This document shows, piece after piece, positions 17,331 through 25,045 of a stretch of DNA of 64,000 nucleotides (its first letter is position 1; each line of letters opens with the position of its first letter). This DNA is from Streptomyces varsoviensis. Lineage in GTDB: Bacteria > Actinomycetota > Actinomycetes > Streptomycetales > Streptomycetaceae. The stretch lies in contig NZ_JOBF01000031.1 of NCBI RefSeq assembly GCF_000718635.1, positions 1 to 64,000 on the forward strand. Direction: 5' to 3'. Position numbers and translations under genes: made by a program. The notes under the pieces are model-generated. The model worked only from the letters and a program-made list of their open reading frames with translations. It was not told the DNA's origin and searched no databases.

Positions 17331-18479
17331 ATGCCCGATATCCATGGCACACAGCAACCCCGTTTCGACGCCGTACGGGCGGCGTTGCGGCGGAACTTGG
17401 ATTCCGGTGAGGAGGTCGGAGCCTCGCTGGTCGTCGATATCGACGGTGAACGCGCCGTCGATCTCTGGGGCGGCCACCGCGACGCCGCCCGCACCCTCGC
17501 GTGGGAGGAGGACACCGTCACCAACGTGTGGTCCGTCACCAAGACCGTCACCAGCCTCGCCGCGCTCATGCTCGTCGACGGCGGTGACCTCGACGTCCAC
17601 GCGCCGGTGGCCCGCTACTGGCCCGAGTTCGCGGCCAACGGCAAGGGGCACGTGGAGGTCCGGCACCTGCTCTCGCACACCTCCGGAGTCGCCGGCCTCG
17701 ACGGGCCGGCCACAGTCGCCGACCTCTACGACACGGAGCGGACCGCCGCCCGCCTGGCCCGGCAGGCACCGTGGTGGCGTCCGGGCACGGCATCCGGCTA
17801 CCACATCTTCAGTTACGGGCACCTGATCGGCGAGCTGGTCCGCCGCACCACCGGCCGCACCCTCAAGGAATTCGTCGCCGAGGAGATCGCGGGCCCGCTC
17901 GCCGCGGACTTCCGCATCGGAGCGGACGGGTACGACCGGCACCGCATCGCCGACGTGATACCGCCGCCCACGCCCGACGCGGCAGCCTCGTCCGGCCTGG
18001 AGCTGCCGCCGGGCAGCCCCGCGGCCAAGGCCATGAACGGCCCGGCCGTGGACGCGTCCGTCGCCAACACCCCGCGGTGGCGGGCCGCCGACATCGGCGC
18101 GGCCAACGGCCACGGCAACGCCCGTTCCGTCGCCCGCATCCTCTCCGTCCTGGTCCGCGGCGGCCAGACGGACGGTCCCCGGCTGCTCGGCCCGAAGACC
18201 ATCGACACCGTCTTCACCGTGCAGGCCGACGGCACCGACCTGGTGAACGGCCTTCCCTTGCGCTGGGGCATCGGCTACGCCCTCCCTCAGCCGCAGGCGC
18301 TCCCGTGGATTCCCGAGGGGCGGATCGCGTTCTGGGGCGGCTGGGGCGGCTCCATGATCATCATGGATCTGGACCGCCGCATGACGATCTCCTACATGAT
18401 GAACCGGATGTCCCCGGGCATCCTCGGCTCCGCCCGCAGCGCCGCATACGTCCAGGCCGTGTACGACGCGGTGGGGTGA
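17331..18479 (+). CDS. serine hydrolase, beta-lactamase/EstB family
   Basis: 382 residues. The class-C beta-lactamase-like catalytic set is present: SVTKTVTS (SxxK, Ser ~68), the YGHLIGELV block (Tyr ~163) and the late GGWGGSMIIM. LLSHTSGVAGLDG is the conserved loop of this family. No signal peptide is seen, so it is probably a cytoplasmic esterase of the EstB type. The frame is open upstream through the 15-bp repeats, but GAAAGGA seven bases before ATG 17331 and the homology start fix the N-terminus. Monocistronic as far as can be seen. Confidence 0.85.
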   Translation: MPDIHGTQQPRFDAVRAALRRNLDSGEEVGASLVVDIDGERAVDLWGGHRDAARTLAWEEDTVTNVWSVTKTVTSLAALMLVDGGDLDVHAPVARYWPEFAANGKGHVEVRHLLSHTSGVAGLDGPATVADLYDTERTAARLARQAPWWRPGTASGYHIFSYGHLIGELVRRTTGRTLKEFVAEEIAGPLAADFRIGADGYDRHRIADVIPPPTPDAAASSGLELPPGSPAAKAMNGPAVDASVANTPRWRAADIGAANGHGNARSVARILSVLVRGGQTDGPRLLGPKTIDTVFTVQADGTDLVNGLPLRWGIGYALPQPQALPWIPEGRIAFWGGWGGSMIIMDLDRRMTISYMMNRMSPGILGSARSAAYVQAVYDAVG

Positions 18480-18636
18480 CCAGCGTGGTGCGGCGCCAGG
18501 TGCAGCGGCACCGAGCGCAGCGGTGCCCGGCTCAGCGGGGGACGGCTCAGCGGGGAACGGGCGTCGCGTCCCCGTCCCGGCACGATCCATCGTGATCTGC
18601 GGACGGGCCGCACGCTCGGCCCCGCACCGCCCCCCG

Positions 18637-18761
18637 CCCAGCGGCGTCGGCCGCTCCGCCACGCGTCCCCGCGCCCCAGCGGCGTCGGCCGCTCCGCCAC
18701 GCGACCCCGCGCCCCAGCGGCGTCGGCCGCTCCGCCACGCGACCCCGCGCCCCAGCGGCGG
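18637..18761. repeat. 38-bp tandem repeat, three and a third copies
   Basis: Units starting at 18637, 18675 and 18713 (CCCAGCGGCGTCGGCCGCTC start, 38 bp) are nearly identical; a partial fourth starts at 18751. Each unit contains the hairpin-forming CGGCGTCGGCCGCTCCG. The array lies in the 490-base gap before the PAP2 gene. Near 18910 a short run of CAACGCAGC-like 9-mers and an AT-rich TATATAA patch may belong to the PAP2 promoter. Confidence 0.85.
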
Positions 18762-18972
18762 CCGCCACCACGGCCGGGCCGATCAGGTGAAAGTCCCACC
18801 CGTACCATCCCGATAGCATGTTCGGGCTCGCGGCGACGCCCGGAGCGCCCGCTCCTCGCCGGACGGTCCAGCCATTCAGCGTGAAAAGCGACCTATATAA
18901 CCGACGCAGCCAACGCAACCAACGCAGCCAACACCAGCAAAGCGGCCACAATTGATATCTGAAACATCACGG

Positions 18973-20316
18973 GTGTCCTCGCGAAACAGCTACCGGGCCA
19001 TGCTCGCCGCGCTGCGCCGGCCACGGACCATTTTGTGGGGCATAGCCGGTATATCGGTCCTCGGGTTCCTCATAGCGCTGGAGATCGCCGCGCGCCACTA
19101 CGGGCTGCCGGGGCCGATCTCCAACCAGGCGCAAGAGGTGATATTCGGCCCCAAATCGGGGCCGCTGCTGTACGCCGGCATGGGGCTCATGATGGTGGTG
19201 CTCACCTGGCGGGAACGTTTCATCGCCGCCGGCGCCGCCGTCGCCATCGATATCGTCTTCTTCCTGGTGCGCTGGGCGGCCGACGCCAGGATGACCTTCG
19301 GCAACGGCGCGCTGTGGGTGCTCCTGGGGTGCGCGGTCATCGCCGTGACGCGGCGTACGGGCCGGGAGCGCGCCCTGCTGCTGAAGGGCGTCGGCCTCGG
19401 CCTGCTGCTGGTGGCCGGCCGCAAGACCGGTGACACCTGGCTGCTCATCACGTCGAAGGCACTCCCGACGACGCTCGACCGCTACGTGGCCACCGCCGAT
19501 CACGCGCTGGGCAACCCCTCGTGGCTGATGGGCCGGGCCGTCGAGGCCACCGGACCGGTCGGCGCCCACATCCTCGACTTCGTCTACGCCCAGCTCGCGG
19601 TGGCCGCGGTCGTCGTCGCGCTCTACCAACTGCGCAATGTGGCGAAGGAGCGCCGCTTCCCGGGCCACTACCTGGTGCGCACCTTCCTCGTCATCGGCCT
19701 CGTCGGCCCGGCCATCTACATGATCTTCCCGGTGGTCGGCCCGGTCTTCGCCTTCGGTACGGGGGCCTTCGGCACCGGCGGCGAGCACTGGGCGCTGGCG
19801 AACGTCTGGCCGCACACGGTGCCGCCGCTGCACGCCCCGCAGCCGATGCCGTACGACGACTTGACTCCGCGCAACTGCATGCCCAGCCTCCACACGGCGT
19901 GGGCCGTCACGATCTTCATCCACTCCCGCAAGGGCCCCCGCTTCCTGCGCATTGCAGGAACGTTTTGGCTGATCGCCACGCTCACCGCCACGCTGGGCTT
20001 CGGCTACCACTACGGCGTGGACCTCATCGCCGGCGTGGTCTTCGCGCTCACGATCGAGACGGCGCTGCGCTGCCTCGACCGCGGCTGGGACCGGCCGGCG
20101 GTCGCGCTGGTCGCGTACGGCACGGTGGTCTTCGCGGCGCTCCTGACCTCGTACCGCTATCTGCCGATGGAGATGGCGACCCATCCATGGGTGTTCGGGC
20201 CGCTCCTCGTCCTGGCGATGGCGTCGGTGGTCTACGGCTACGTACGGGTCGGCAGGCTCTGGGAGCCGAAGGCCGTTCCCGAGCCGCGCCCGGCGCCGCA
20301 GCCAGAACTGGTGTGA
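18973..20316 (+). CDS. PAP2-superfamily phosphatase, polytopic membrane protein
   Basis: 447 residues from GTG; TTG at 18952 and ATG at 19000 are alternatives and no ribosome site decides. Many hydrophobic segments are visible (ILWGIAGISVLGFLIALEIA near the start, LYAGMGLMMVVL, FLVIGLVGPAIYMIFPVVG). The PAP2/inositol-phosphorylceramide-synthase motif RNCMPSLHTAWA (~310) and GFGYHYGVDLIAGV (~348) contain the catalytic His pair. The family removes or transfers phosphate from lipid phosphates at the membrane surface. The C-terminus is a short Pro-rich tail. Substrate unknown. Confidence 0.8.
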   Translation: MSSRNSYRAMLAALRRPRTILWGIAGISVLGFLIALEIAARHYGLPGPISNQAQEVIFGPKSGPLLYAGMGLMMVVLTWRERFIAAGAAVAIDIVFFLVRWAADARMTFGNGALWVLLGCAVIAVTRRTGRERALLLKGVGLGLLLVAGRKTGDTWLLITSKALPTTLDRYVATADHALGNPSWLMGRAVEATGPVGAHILDFVYAQLAVAAVVVALYQLRNVAKERRFPGHYLVRTFLVIGLVGPAIYMIFPVVGPVFAFGTGAFGTGGEHWALANVWPHTVPPLHAPQPMPYDDLTPRNCMPSLHTAWAVTIFIHSRKGPRFLRIAGTFWLIATLTATLGFGYHYGVDLIAGVVFALTIETALRCLDRGWDRPAVALVAYGTVVFAALLTSYRYLPMEMATHPWVFGPLLVLAMASVVYGYVRVGRLWEPKAVPEPRPAPQPELV

Positions 20317-20353
20317 GCGCGAGCCGGAGAGGGCGGACCGGATTCCCGACAAT

Positions 20354-20401
20354 CGTCAATTACAGGTTGACGCCCGTGGGGCGTCAACTTAAAGTTGACG
20401 C
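20354..20401 (+). promoter_or_regulatory. leaderless promoter with two CGTCAA-N7-TTGACG operators
   Basis: Two identical dyads CGTCAA-N7-TTGACG (20354-20372 and 20382-20400) are 28 bp apart. The right arm of the first is also a perfect-looking -35 (TTGACG, 20367-20372); 17 bases later TAAAGT (20390-20395) fits a -10. The transcription start would fall at the A of the ATG at 20402, so the mRNA should be leaderless. The second dyad covers the -10, as expected for repression. Its own product has a helix-turn-helix. Confidence 0.75.
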
Positions 20402-21106
20402 ATGAGCCCACTCGACATCAGCCTCGCCGACCTGATCACCCGACTCGACGACGAACTCCCCGACGCCGACGCGCTGTCCCGCGTCAGCGAGGCGCGCCTG
20501 CGCGCCCAGACCCTGTCCGACCTCGGTGACCAGCTCATCGACCACTACGTCAGCAAGGCCAAGCGCAACGGCGCGTCCTGGACCGAGATCGGCGACGCCA
20601 TCGGGGTCTCCAAGCAGGCCGCCCAGCAGCGCCACGCGCCCGGCCCCTTCGAGCGGTACACCGACCTGAACCGGCACTGCATCGTGCTGGCGCAGGAGGC
20701 CGCCCGTACCCACAAGCACGACTCCATCGGCACCGAACACCTGCTGCTCGGCCTGCTCGGCGAACCGCGCGGGCTGGCGTACGAGCTGCTGATCGCGGAG
20801 GCCGGACCGGAGCGGCGCGTCCGCGACGCGATCGAGGAGGCGCTGCCCCCGGCGGGCGAGAAGGCGCCGCGCGGGCACATCCCGTTCCGGCCGGAGAGCA
20901 AGGACGCCATTGGACAGGCGGGCCGCGCCGCGGCCGACCTCGGCCACGACTGGATCGGCACGGAGCACAGCCTGCTGGGCCTGGCCCGCACCGAGGGGAG
21001 CCCGGCCGCGCGCATCCTGCGCGACCTCGGCCTCACGGCGGACGGGCTGCGCGCGGCGGTCGGGAACGAGGTCGCCCGCCGGAGCGCGGACCGCGACGCG
21101 CGCTAG
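20402..21106 (+). CDS. HTH plus Clp N-terminal domain protein
   Basis: 234 residues. Residues ~50-78 form a helix-turn-helix of sigma-r4/AsnC-like appearance (GASWTEIGDAIGVSKQAAQQ). Residues ~90-150 and ~170-225 are two copies of the Clp N-terminal (ClpA/ClpC adaptor-binding) motif, each with GTEHLLLGLL / GTEHSLLGLA. There is no ATPase domain. Similar actinomycete proteins are annotated only as Clp protease N-terminal domain proteins; a regulator that senses or binds Clp substrates is plausible. The start ATG abuts its operator with no room for a ribosome site, supporting a leaderless message and autoregulation. Confidence 0.85.
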   Translation: MSPLDISLADLITRLDDELPDADALSRVSEARLRAQTLSDLGDQLIDHYVSKAKRNGASWTEIGDAIGVSKQAAQQRHAPGPFERYTDLNRHCIVLAQEAARTHKHDSIGTEHLLLGLLGEPRGLAYELLIAEAGPERRVRDAIEEALPPAGEKAPRGHIPFRPESKDAIGQAGRAAADLGHDWIGTEHSLLGLARTEGSPAARILRDLGLTADGLRAAVGNEVARRSADRDAR

Positions 21107-21155
21107 CGAGAAGCCCGCGGGCCCGGCCGGCGCCCCGGCGGCACCCCTGATAAAG

Positions 21156-21193
21156 CGTCGTGCACGGTGGCCCGAAGGCGACCGTGCACGACG
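21156..21193. terminator. strong hairpin between convergent genes
   Basis: Perfect 13-base arms CGTCGTGCACGGT (21156-21168) and ACCGTGCACGACG (21181-21193) enclose a 12-base loop. It lies between the convergent Clp-N and aldolase genes and can serve both strands. An AT-rich patch (21194-21237) follows, giving a T-rich run in neither direction. Confidence 0.75.
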
Positions 21194-21276
21194 ACATATT
21201 GATATATCCGCCTATTGGCTATTCGCTATTGGTGTATCCGCGGCGCCCGGCGGCCTCGGGCCCCGCCCGCCCCCGG

Positions 21277-22122
21277 CTACGAAGCCGCGCGGGCCGGCAA
21301 GGACGAGGCGAAGAGCCGCAGCAGCCGGGCGACCTCGACGGCCATCGCCTCGCGGCCCCGGCTCACATAGCGCCGGGGGTCGACGACGGGCCCGGCGTCG
21401 AGCACGTCGCGCACGGCCGCGGTGAAGACCGTGTTGAGGTGCGTCGAGATATTGATCTTGCGGATGCCGGCGGCGGCCGCGGCCGCCAGGGTCGGGTCGT
21501 CCGCCCCCGACGAGCCGTGCAGGACGAGCGGCACCGGCACCGCGGCCCGCAGCTCCCGTACGAGCGCCAGGTCGATGGCGGCGGTGCGCTCCGTCATGTG
21601 GTGCGAGGTGCCGACGGCCACCGCGAGGGCGTCCACGCCGGTGTCCGTCACGAACCGCGCGGCCTCGCGGGGGTCCGTACGGACGCCGGGCGCGTGCGCC
21701 CCGTCCTTGCCGCCGACCTCGCCCAGCTCCGCCTCCAGGAACACGCCGTGCTCCCGGCAGTGGTGCGCGATCCGGCGGGTGTAGGCGACGTTCTCCTCCC
21801 AGGGCAGGGCGGCGCCGTCGTACATCACCGATGTGAAGCCGAGCGCGACGGCCTCCTCGATCAGCTCGGGGCGGGTGGCGTGGTCCAGGTGCAGGGCCGC
21901 GGGCACGCTGGACGCCGCGAGGGCGGTACGGGCCGCCGCCGCGAGCGGGCCGAGGGAGCCGTGGTGCGCGACGGCGTTCTCGCTGATCTGCACGATCACC
22001 GGCAGCCGCTCCCGCTCGGCGCCGATGAGGATGGCCTCCATCTGCTCGATGAGGGCGACGTTGAAGGCCCCGACCGCCGCTGCGGTGTTGTGGAGCATGT
22101 CGTACGGGCTGACCAGAGGCAT
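21277..22122 (-). CDS. class II ketose-bisphosphate aldolase (tagatose/fructose type)
   Basis: 281 residues, the size of KbaY/GatY/AgaY aldolases rather than the longer FbaA. Zinc and catalytic motifs are in place: LHLDHATRPELI (His-Asp-His, ~79), EAELGEVGGKDG (~130), VGTSHHMTER (His ~177) and LHGSSGADD (His ~205) with KINISTHLN after it. It cleaves a ketose 1,6-bisphosphate to dihydroxyacetone phosphate and glyceraldehyde 3-phosphate. Its place at the end of a locus with a SIS-isomerase remnant, PfkB remnant and GH4/GH114 glycosidases suggests tagatose 1,6-bisphosphate from galactosamine. It is intact while its partners are not. Confidence 0.85.
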   Translation of the reverse strand: MPLVSPYDMLHNTAAAVGAFNVALIEQMEAILIGAERERLPVIVQISENAVAHHGSLGPLAAAARTALAASSVPAALHLDHATRPELIEEAVALGFTSVMYDGAALPWEENVAYTRRIAHHCREHGVFLEAELGEVGGKDGAHAPGVRTDPREAARFVTDTGVDALAVAVGTSHHMTERTAAIDLALVRELRAAVPVPLVLHGSSGADDPTLAAAAAAGIRKINISTHLNTVFTAAVRDVLDAGPVVDPRRYVSRGREAMAVEVARLLRLFASSLPARAAS

Positions 22123-22201
22123 GGCGTGAGTTCCGGGGGTCGGCGGCCGACCGGACGGTGCCGGTCGGCCGGGTTCGGCGGATGAGAGGGGGGTCGGTCG
22201 C

Positions 22202-22341
22202 TCAACTGAGGACGACGGACCGCGTCAGGTGGGCGGGGCTGTCGGGGTTCCGCCCCGCGTCCTCGGCGAGCCGCACCGCCACGCGCTGGGCGAGCACCAG
22301 CTCCGCCAGCGGGTGGCGATCTCCTGGCTCGTGAGGGACAT
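22202..22341 (-). pseudogene. SIS-domain sugar isomerase/deaminase remnant (AgaS-like)
   Basis: From ATG at 22341 the frame reads MSLTSQEIATRW, typical of the very N-terminus of SIS sugar-phosphate isomerases. About 40 bases in, another frame takes over and reads PLAELVLAQRVAVRLAED, then AGRNPDSPAHLTRSVVLS and a stop at 22202, which is the typical C-terminus of the same family. The roughly 300 residues between are absent and the two ends are out of frame. AgaS-type SIS proteins convert galactosamine 6-phosphate to tagatose 6-phosphate, the missing step for the neighbouring aldolase. The gap 22342-22426 is an AT-rich block. Confidence 0.7.
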
Positions 22342-22426
22342 GAAGGGTGGTTTCCTCTTTTCTAGATTTTTCCCGGGTTTCCCGGATTTTCTAGGTTTTT
22401 CTCGGTGCGAGCGGCGTGGGGCCGGG

Positions 22427-23743
22427 TCAGCCGTCGGCCAGCGTGGCCCGCAGCGACGGCTGGAGGAGGTCGGCGTGGGCGCGGACCATGTCGTCGCAGA
22501 GCTGCCAGATCTGGTCCACGGTCAGCGTGGCGGCGGTCGCCGGGTCGGTCATGGCCGCCTGCCGGATGTGCTTCGGCTCGTTGTCGACGGCGGCGCGCAC
22601 CACGAGGTTGTTCATGCTCAGGTACGTGCGGTTGAGGGCGGCTAGCTGCGGCGGCAGTTCGCCCGCGTGGGTCGGCTGGATGCCCGTCGCGTCGACCAGG
22701 CAGGGCACCTCGACGACGCCGTGGGACGGCAGGTTGTCGATCAGACCGCGGTTGGGGACGTTCCCGTAGATGGTGCGCGGGGTGCCGGTGACCATGCTGT
22801 GGATGATCTGCGGGGCGTACTCCATGGTGCCCTCGACGGTGAGCGGCTGCCCGGCGGCGAGCGCGTCACGGGTGTGCTCGTACTCGGCGACGTTCTCGTC
22901 GACGATGCCGACGTACGCGCCGATCGGCAGCCGCAGCCGCTCGACCTCGCTGTCGTGGTGCAGGTACCACGGCACGTACTCCGAGGAGTGCTCGCTGGTC
23001 TCGGTCGGGTAGAAGCCGAGGCGGCGGTACATGTCGACGCGCACCCGGCGCCGCAACTGCTCGTCCTTGGCGATGAGTTCGTCGAGGCGGGGGTAGAGGT
23101 CCTGGCCCTGGTGCTCGAAGCGCAGCACCCACGCCTGGTGGTTGACGCCCGCGGCCCGGTAGGTGATCTCCTCGAAGGGGACGTCCACGAGCTTGGCGAG
23201 GTCGTGCATGGTCCAGTACACCGAGTGGCACAGGCCGACCACCTTGGTCAGCCCGGTGGCCTCGGTGAGGTACTGGATGTTCATGGCCATCGGGTTGGTG
23301 TAGTTGAGCAGCCACGCGTCGGGGCACAGCTCGGTGATGTCCTCGCCGAGCTGCTTGAGGAACGGGAAGGTGCGCAGCGCGCGGAAGATGCCGCCGACGC
23401 CGAGCGTGTCGCCGATGGTCTGGCGCAGCCCGTAGCGGGCGGGGACGTCGAAGTCGGTGCGGGTCGACTCGCCCATGCCGATCTGCACGATGTTGATGAC
23501 GAAGTCGGCGCCGGCCAGGGACTCGCGGCGGTCGGCGTGGGCGGTGATGGTCGCGTCGGCGTTCAGCTCGCGCGCGATGTAGCGGGCGGCGGCCTCGGCG
23601 GTGGCGAGCCGCTCGGCGCCGATGTCGTGCAGGGCTATGTGCGCGTTGCGCAGCTCCGGGAAGGCGAAGAGGTCGGCGAGGAGCCCCTGGGTGAAGACGA
23701 CGCTGCCGGCGCCGATGAAAGCGATCTTGGGCTGGGTGGTCAT
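22427..23743 (-). CDS. glycoside hydrolase family 4 (MelA-like alpha-glycosidase)
   Basis: 438 residues. The Rossmann NAD motif IAFIGAGSVVFTQGLLAD opens the protein; NYTNPMAMN (~148) and GLCHSVYWTMHD (Cys-His metal site, ~173) are the GH4 signature, followed by GVNHQAWVL (second metal His, ~204). GH4 enzymes use NAD+ and Mn2+ to cleave alpha-glycosides by an oxidation-elimination route, mostly in the cytoplasm. No phosphate-binding feature is evident, so a MelA-like enzyme on a free alpha-galactoside or galactosaminide is likeliest. The ATG overlaps the stop of the PfkB remnant (ATGA), so the old coupling is kept. The position between importer and aldolase fits hydrolysis of imported oligosaccharides. 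Confidence 0.85.
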   Translation of the reverse strand: MTTQPKIAFIGAGSVVFTQGLLADLFAFPELRNAHIALHDIGAERLATAEAAARYIARELNADATITAHADRRESLAGADFVINIVQIGMGESTRTDFDVPARYGLRQTIGDTLGVGGIFRALRTFPFLKQLGEDITELCPDAWLLNYTNPMAMNIQYLTEATGLTKVVGLCHSVYWTMHDLAKLVDVPFEEITYRAAGVNHQAWVLRFEHQGQDLYPRLDELIAKDEQLRRRVRVDMYRRLGFYPTETSEHSSEYVPWYLHHDSEVERLRLPIGAYVGIVDENVAEYEHTRDALAAGQPLTVEGTMEYAPQIIHSMVTGTPRTIYGNVPNRGLIDNLPSHGVVEVPCLVDATGIQPTHAGELPPQLAALNRTYLSMNNLVVRAAVDNEPKHIRQAAMTDPATAATLTVDQIWQLCDDMVRAHADLLQPSLRATLADG

Positions 23744-24129
23744 GAGGTGTGTGCTCCGTCGGGAGAGAGATGGGTGAGGGCCTTGTCCCAGGCGGCCTGG
23801 GCGGCGGTGCCTCCTTGGGCCCTCGTGGACAGGGCTCCGCACCCCGCTGCGATGCGCAGCGCCTGGTGCGGAGGCTGACGCCGGATGGTGGCCGCGATGA
23901 AACCGGCGTCGAAGCTGTCCCCGGCGCCGACGGTGTCCGTCGGCGTCACGGGGATGTTCGGCGTCACGGGGATGCCCGGCGCGCTCATCAGTGAGCGGCC
24001 GTCGCGGCACAGGGCGCCGGAGTCGGTGAGCTGTTCGCGCCGGCCGAAGGCGAGTGGTTCGGTGAGCGGGCCGAGGGTGACATCGGGGCTGGCGTCCCCG
24101 ATGACGAGCAGGTCGTACGCGGTGGGCAT
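23740..24129 (-). pseudogene. PfkB family kinase with internal deletions
   Basis: Open frame of 129 residues where PfkB kinases have about 300. The N-terminus YDLLVIGDASPDVTLGPL and REQLTDSGAL is normal for residues 1-40 but then jumps to RDGRSLMSAPG, a mid-protein strand, and again to GIPVTP-DTVGAGDSFDAGF, the C-terminal anion-hole motif with catalytic Asp, ending with a normal C-terminal helix. Two in-frame internal losses best explain it. A 15-bp duplication (encoding IPVTP twice) lies at the second junction. The substrate-binding lid and most of the core sheet are missing, so kinase activity is unlikely. It is still stop-coupled to GH4. Confidence 0.75.
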
Positions 24130-24160
24130 CGTGGTCCTTCGAACGGGCGGCGCGGGCGGG

Positions 24161-25045
24161 TCAGCCCTTGAGGCCGCTGGAGGCGACCGAGCGGATGAAG
24201 GCCTTCTGCGCGAAGAGGAACGCGATGAGCACCGGCAGGACGGTGAGGACGTTGCCCGCCATGACCGCGGACCAGTGGGTGTGGTGCCGCCCCTGGAAGG
24301 TGGTCAGGCCCAGTTGGAGCGTGTACTGCGTGTCGTGGTTGATGGCGATCAGCGGCCAGCTCAGGTCGTTCCACGTGGTCAGGAAGGTGAGCACCGCGAC
24401 GGTGGAGAGCGCGGGCCGGGCGAGGGGCACGACGATGGAGAAGATCACCCGGAGCCGGGAGCAGCCGTCGATCCAGGCGGCCTCCTCCAGTTCCCGGGGC
24501 AGGGCCATGAAGAACTGCCGCAGCAGGAACACCGCGAACGGCGTGACGAGCGCGGGCACGATCAGCGCGCCGAGCGTGTCGATGAGCCCGAGCTTCTTCA
24601 TGACGAGGAAGGTCGGAATCATCGTGAGCTGGAAGGGGATCGCCATCGTCGCCAGCATCAGGACGAGGATCAGTTTCGAGCCGGCGAACCGCATCCGGGC
24701 GAAGGCGTAGCCGCCGAGCACGCCGAACACCAGGTTGGTGGTGACGGCGACCGCGGAGACGATCACCGAGTTCAGCAGCCAGCGCGGGAACATGGAGTTG
24801 CCGAGGACGTAGCGGTATCCGCTGAGGTCGATCTTCGAGGGCCAGAGCGCCGGCGGGAAGCGGTTGATCTCGGCGTCGCTCATCACCGAGCTGAGCGCCA
24901 GCCAGATCAGCGGCGCCGCGAACAGCGCGGCCAACGGTATGAGCACCAGGTGCCAGCCGCTGAACGGGAGCCGGAAGCGGCGCCGTTCGGTCGGCAGGGC
25001 GCTCGGACGGGAGGAGATCCGTGTCTCGGTCGTGGTCGCGGTCAT
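24161..25045 (-). CDS. carbohydrate ABC transporter permease, MalG type
   Basis: 294 residues with six predicted membrane segments (LVLIPLAALFAAPLIWLALS first; VLTVLPVLIAFLFAQ last). The EAA loop that docks the ATPase reads LEEAAWIDGCSRLRVIFSIV (~195). The C-terminus VASSGLKG is the usual end of CUT1 MalG-type permeases. ATG overlaps the stop of the partner permease (ATGA). No ATPase gene is in the locus; CUT1 systems in Streptomyces usually share the MsiK ATPase, so that is expected. The larger open frame reaching 27175 is an antisense-free shadow of the other operon genes. Confidence 0.9.
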   Translation of the reverse strand: MTATTTETRISSRPSALPTERRRFRLPFSGWHLVLIPLAALFAAPLIWLALSSVMSDAEINRFPPALWPSKIDLSGYRYVLGNSMFPRWLLNSVIVSAVAVTTNLVFGVLGGYAFARMRFAGSKLILVLMLATMAIPFQLTMIPTFLVMKKLGLIDTLGALIVPALVTPFAVFLLRQFFMALPRELEEAAWIDGCSRLRVIFSIVVPLARPALSTVAVLTFLTTWNDLSWPLIAINHDTQYTLQLGLTTFQGRHHTHWSAVMAGNVLTVLPVLIAFLFAQKAFIRSVASSGLKG

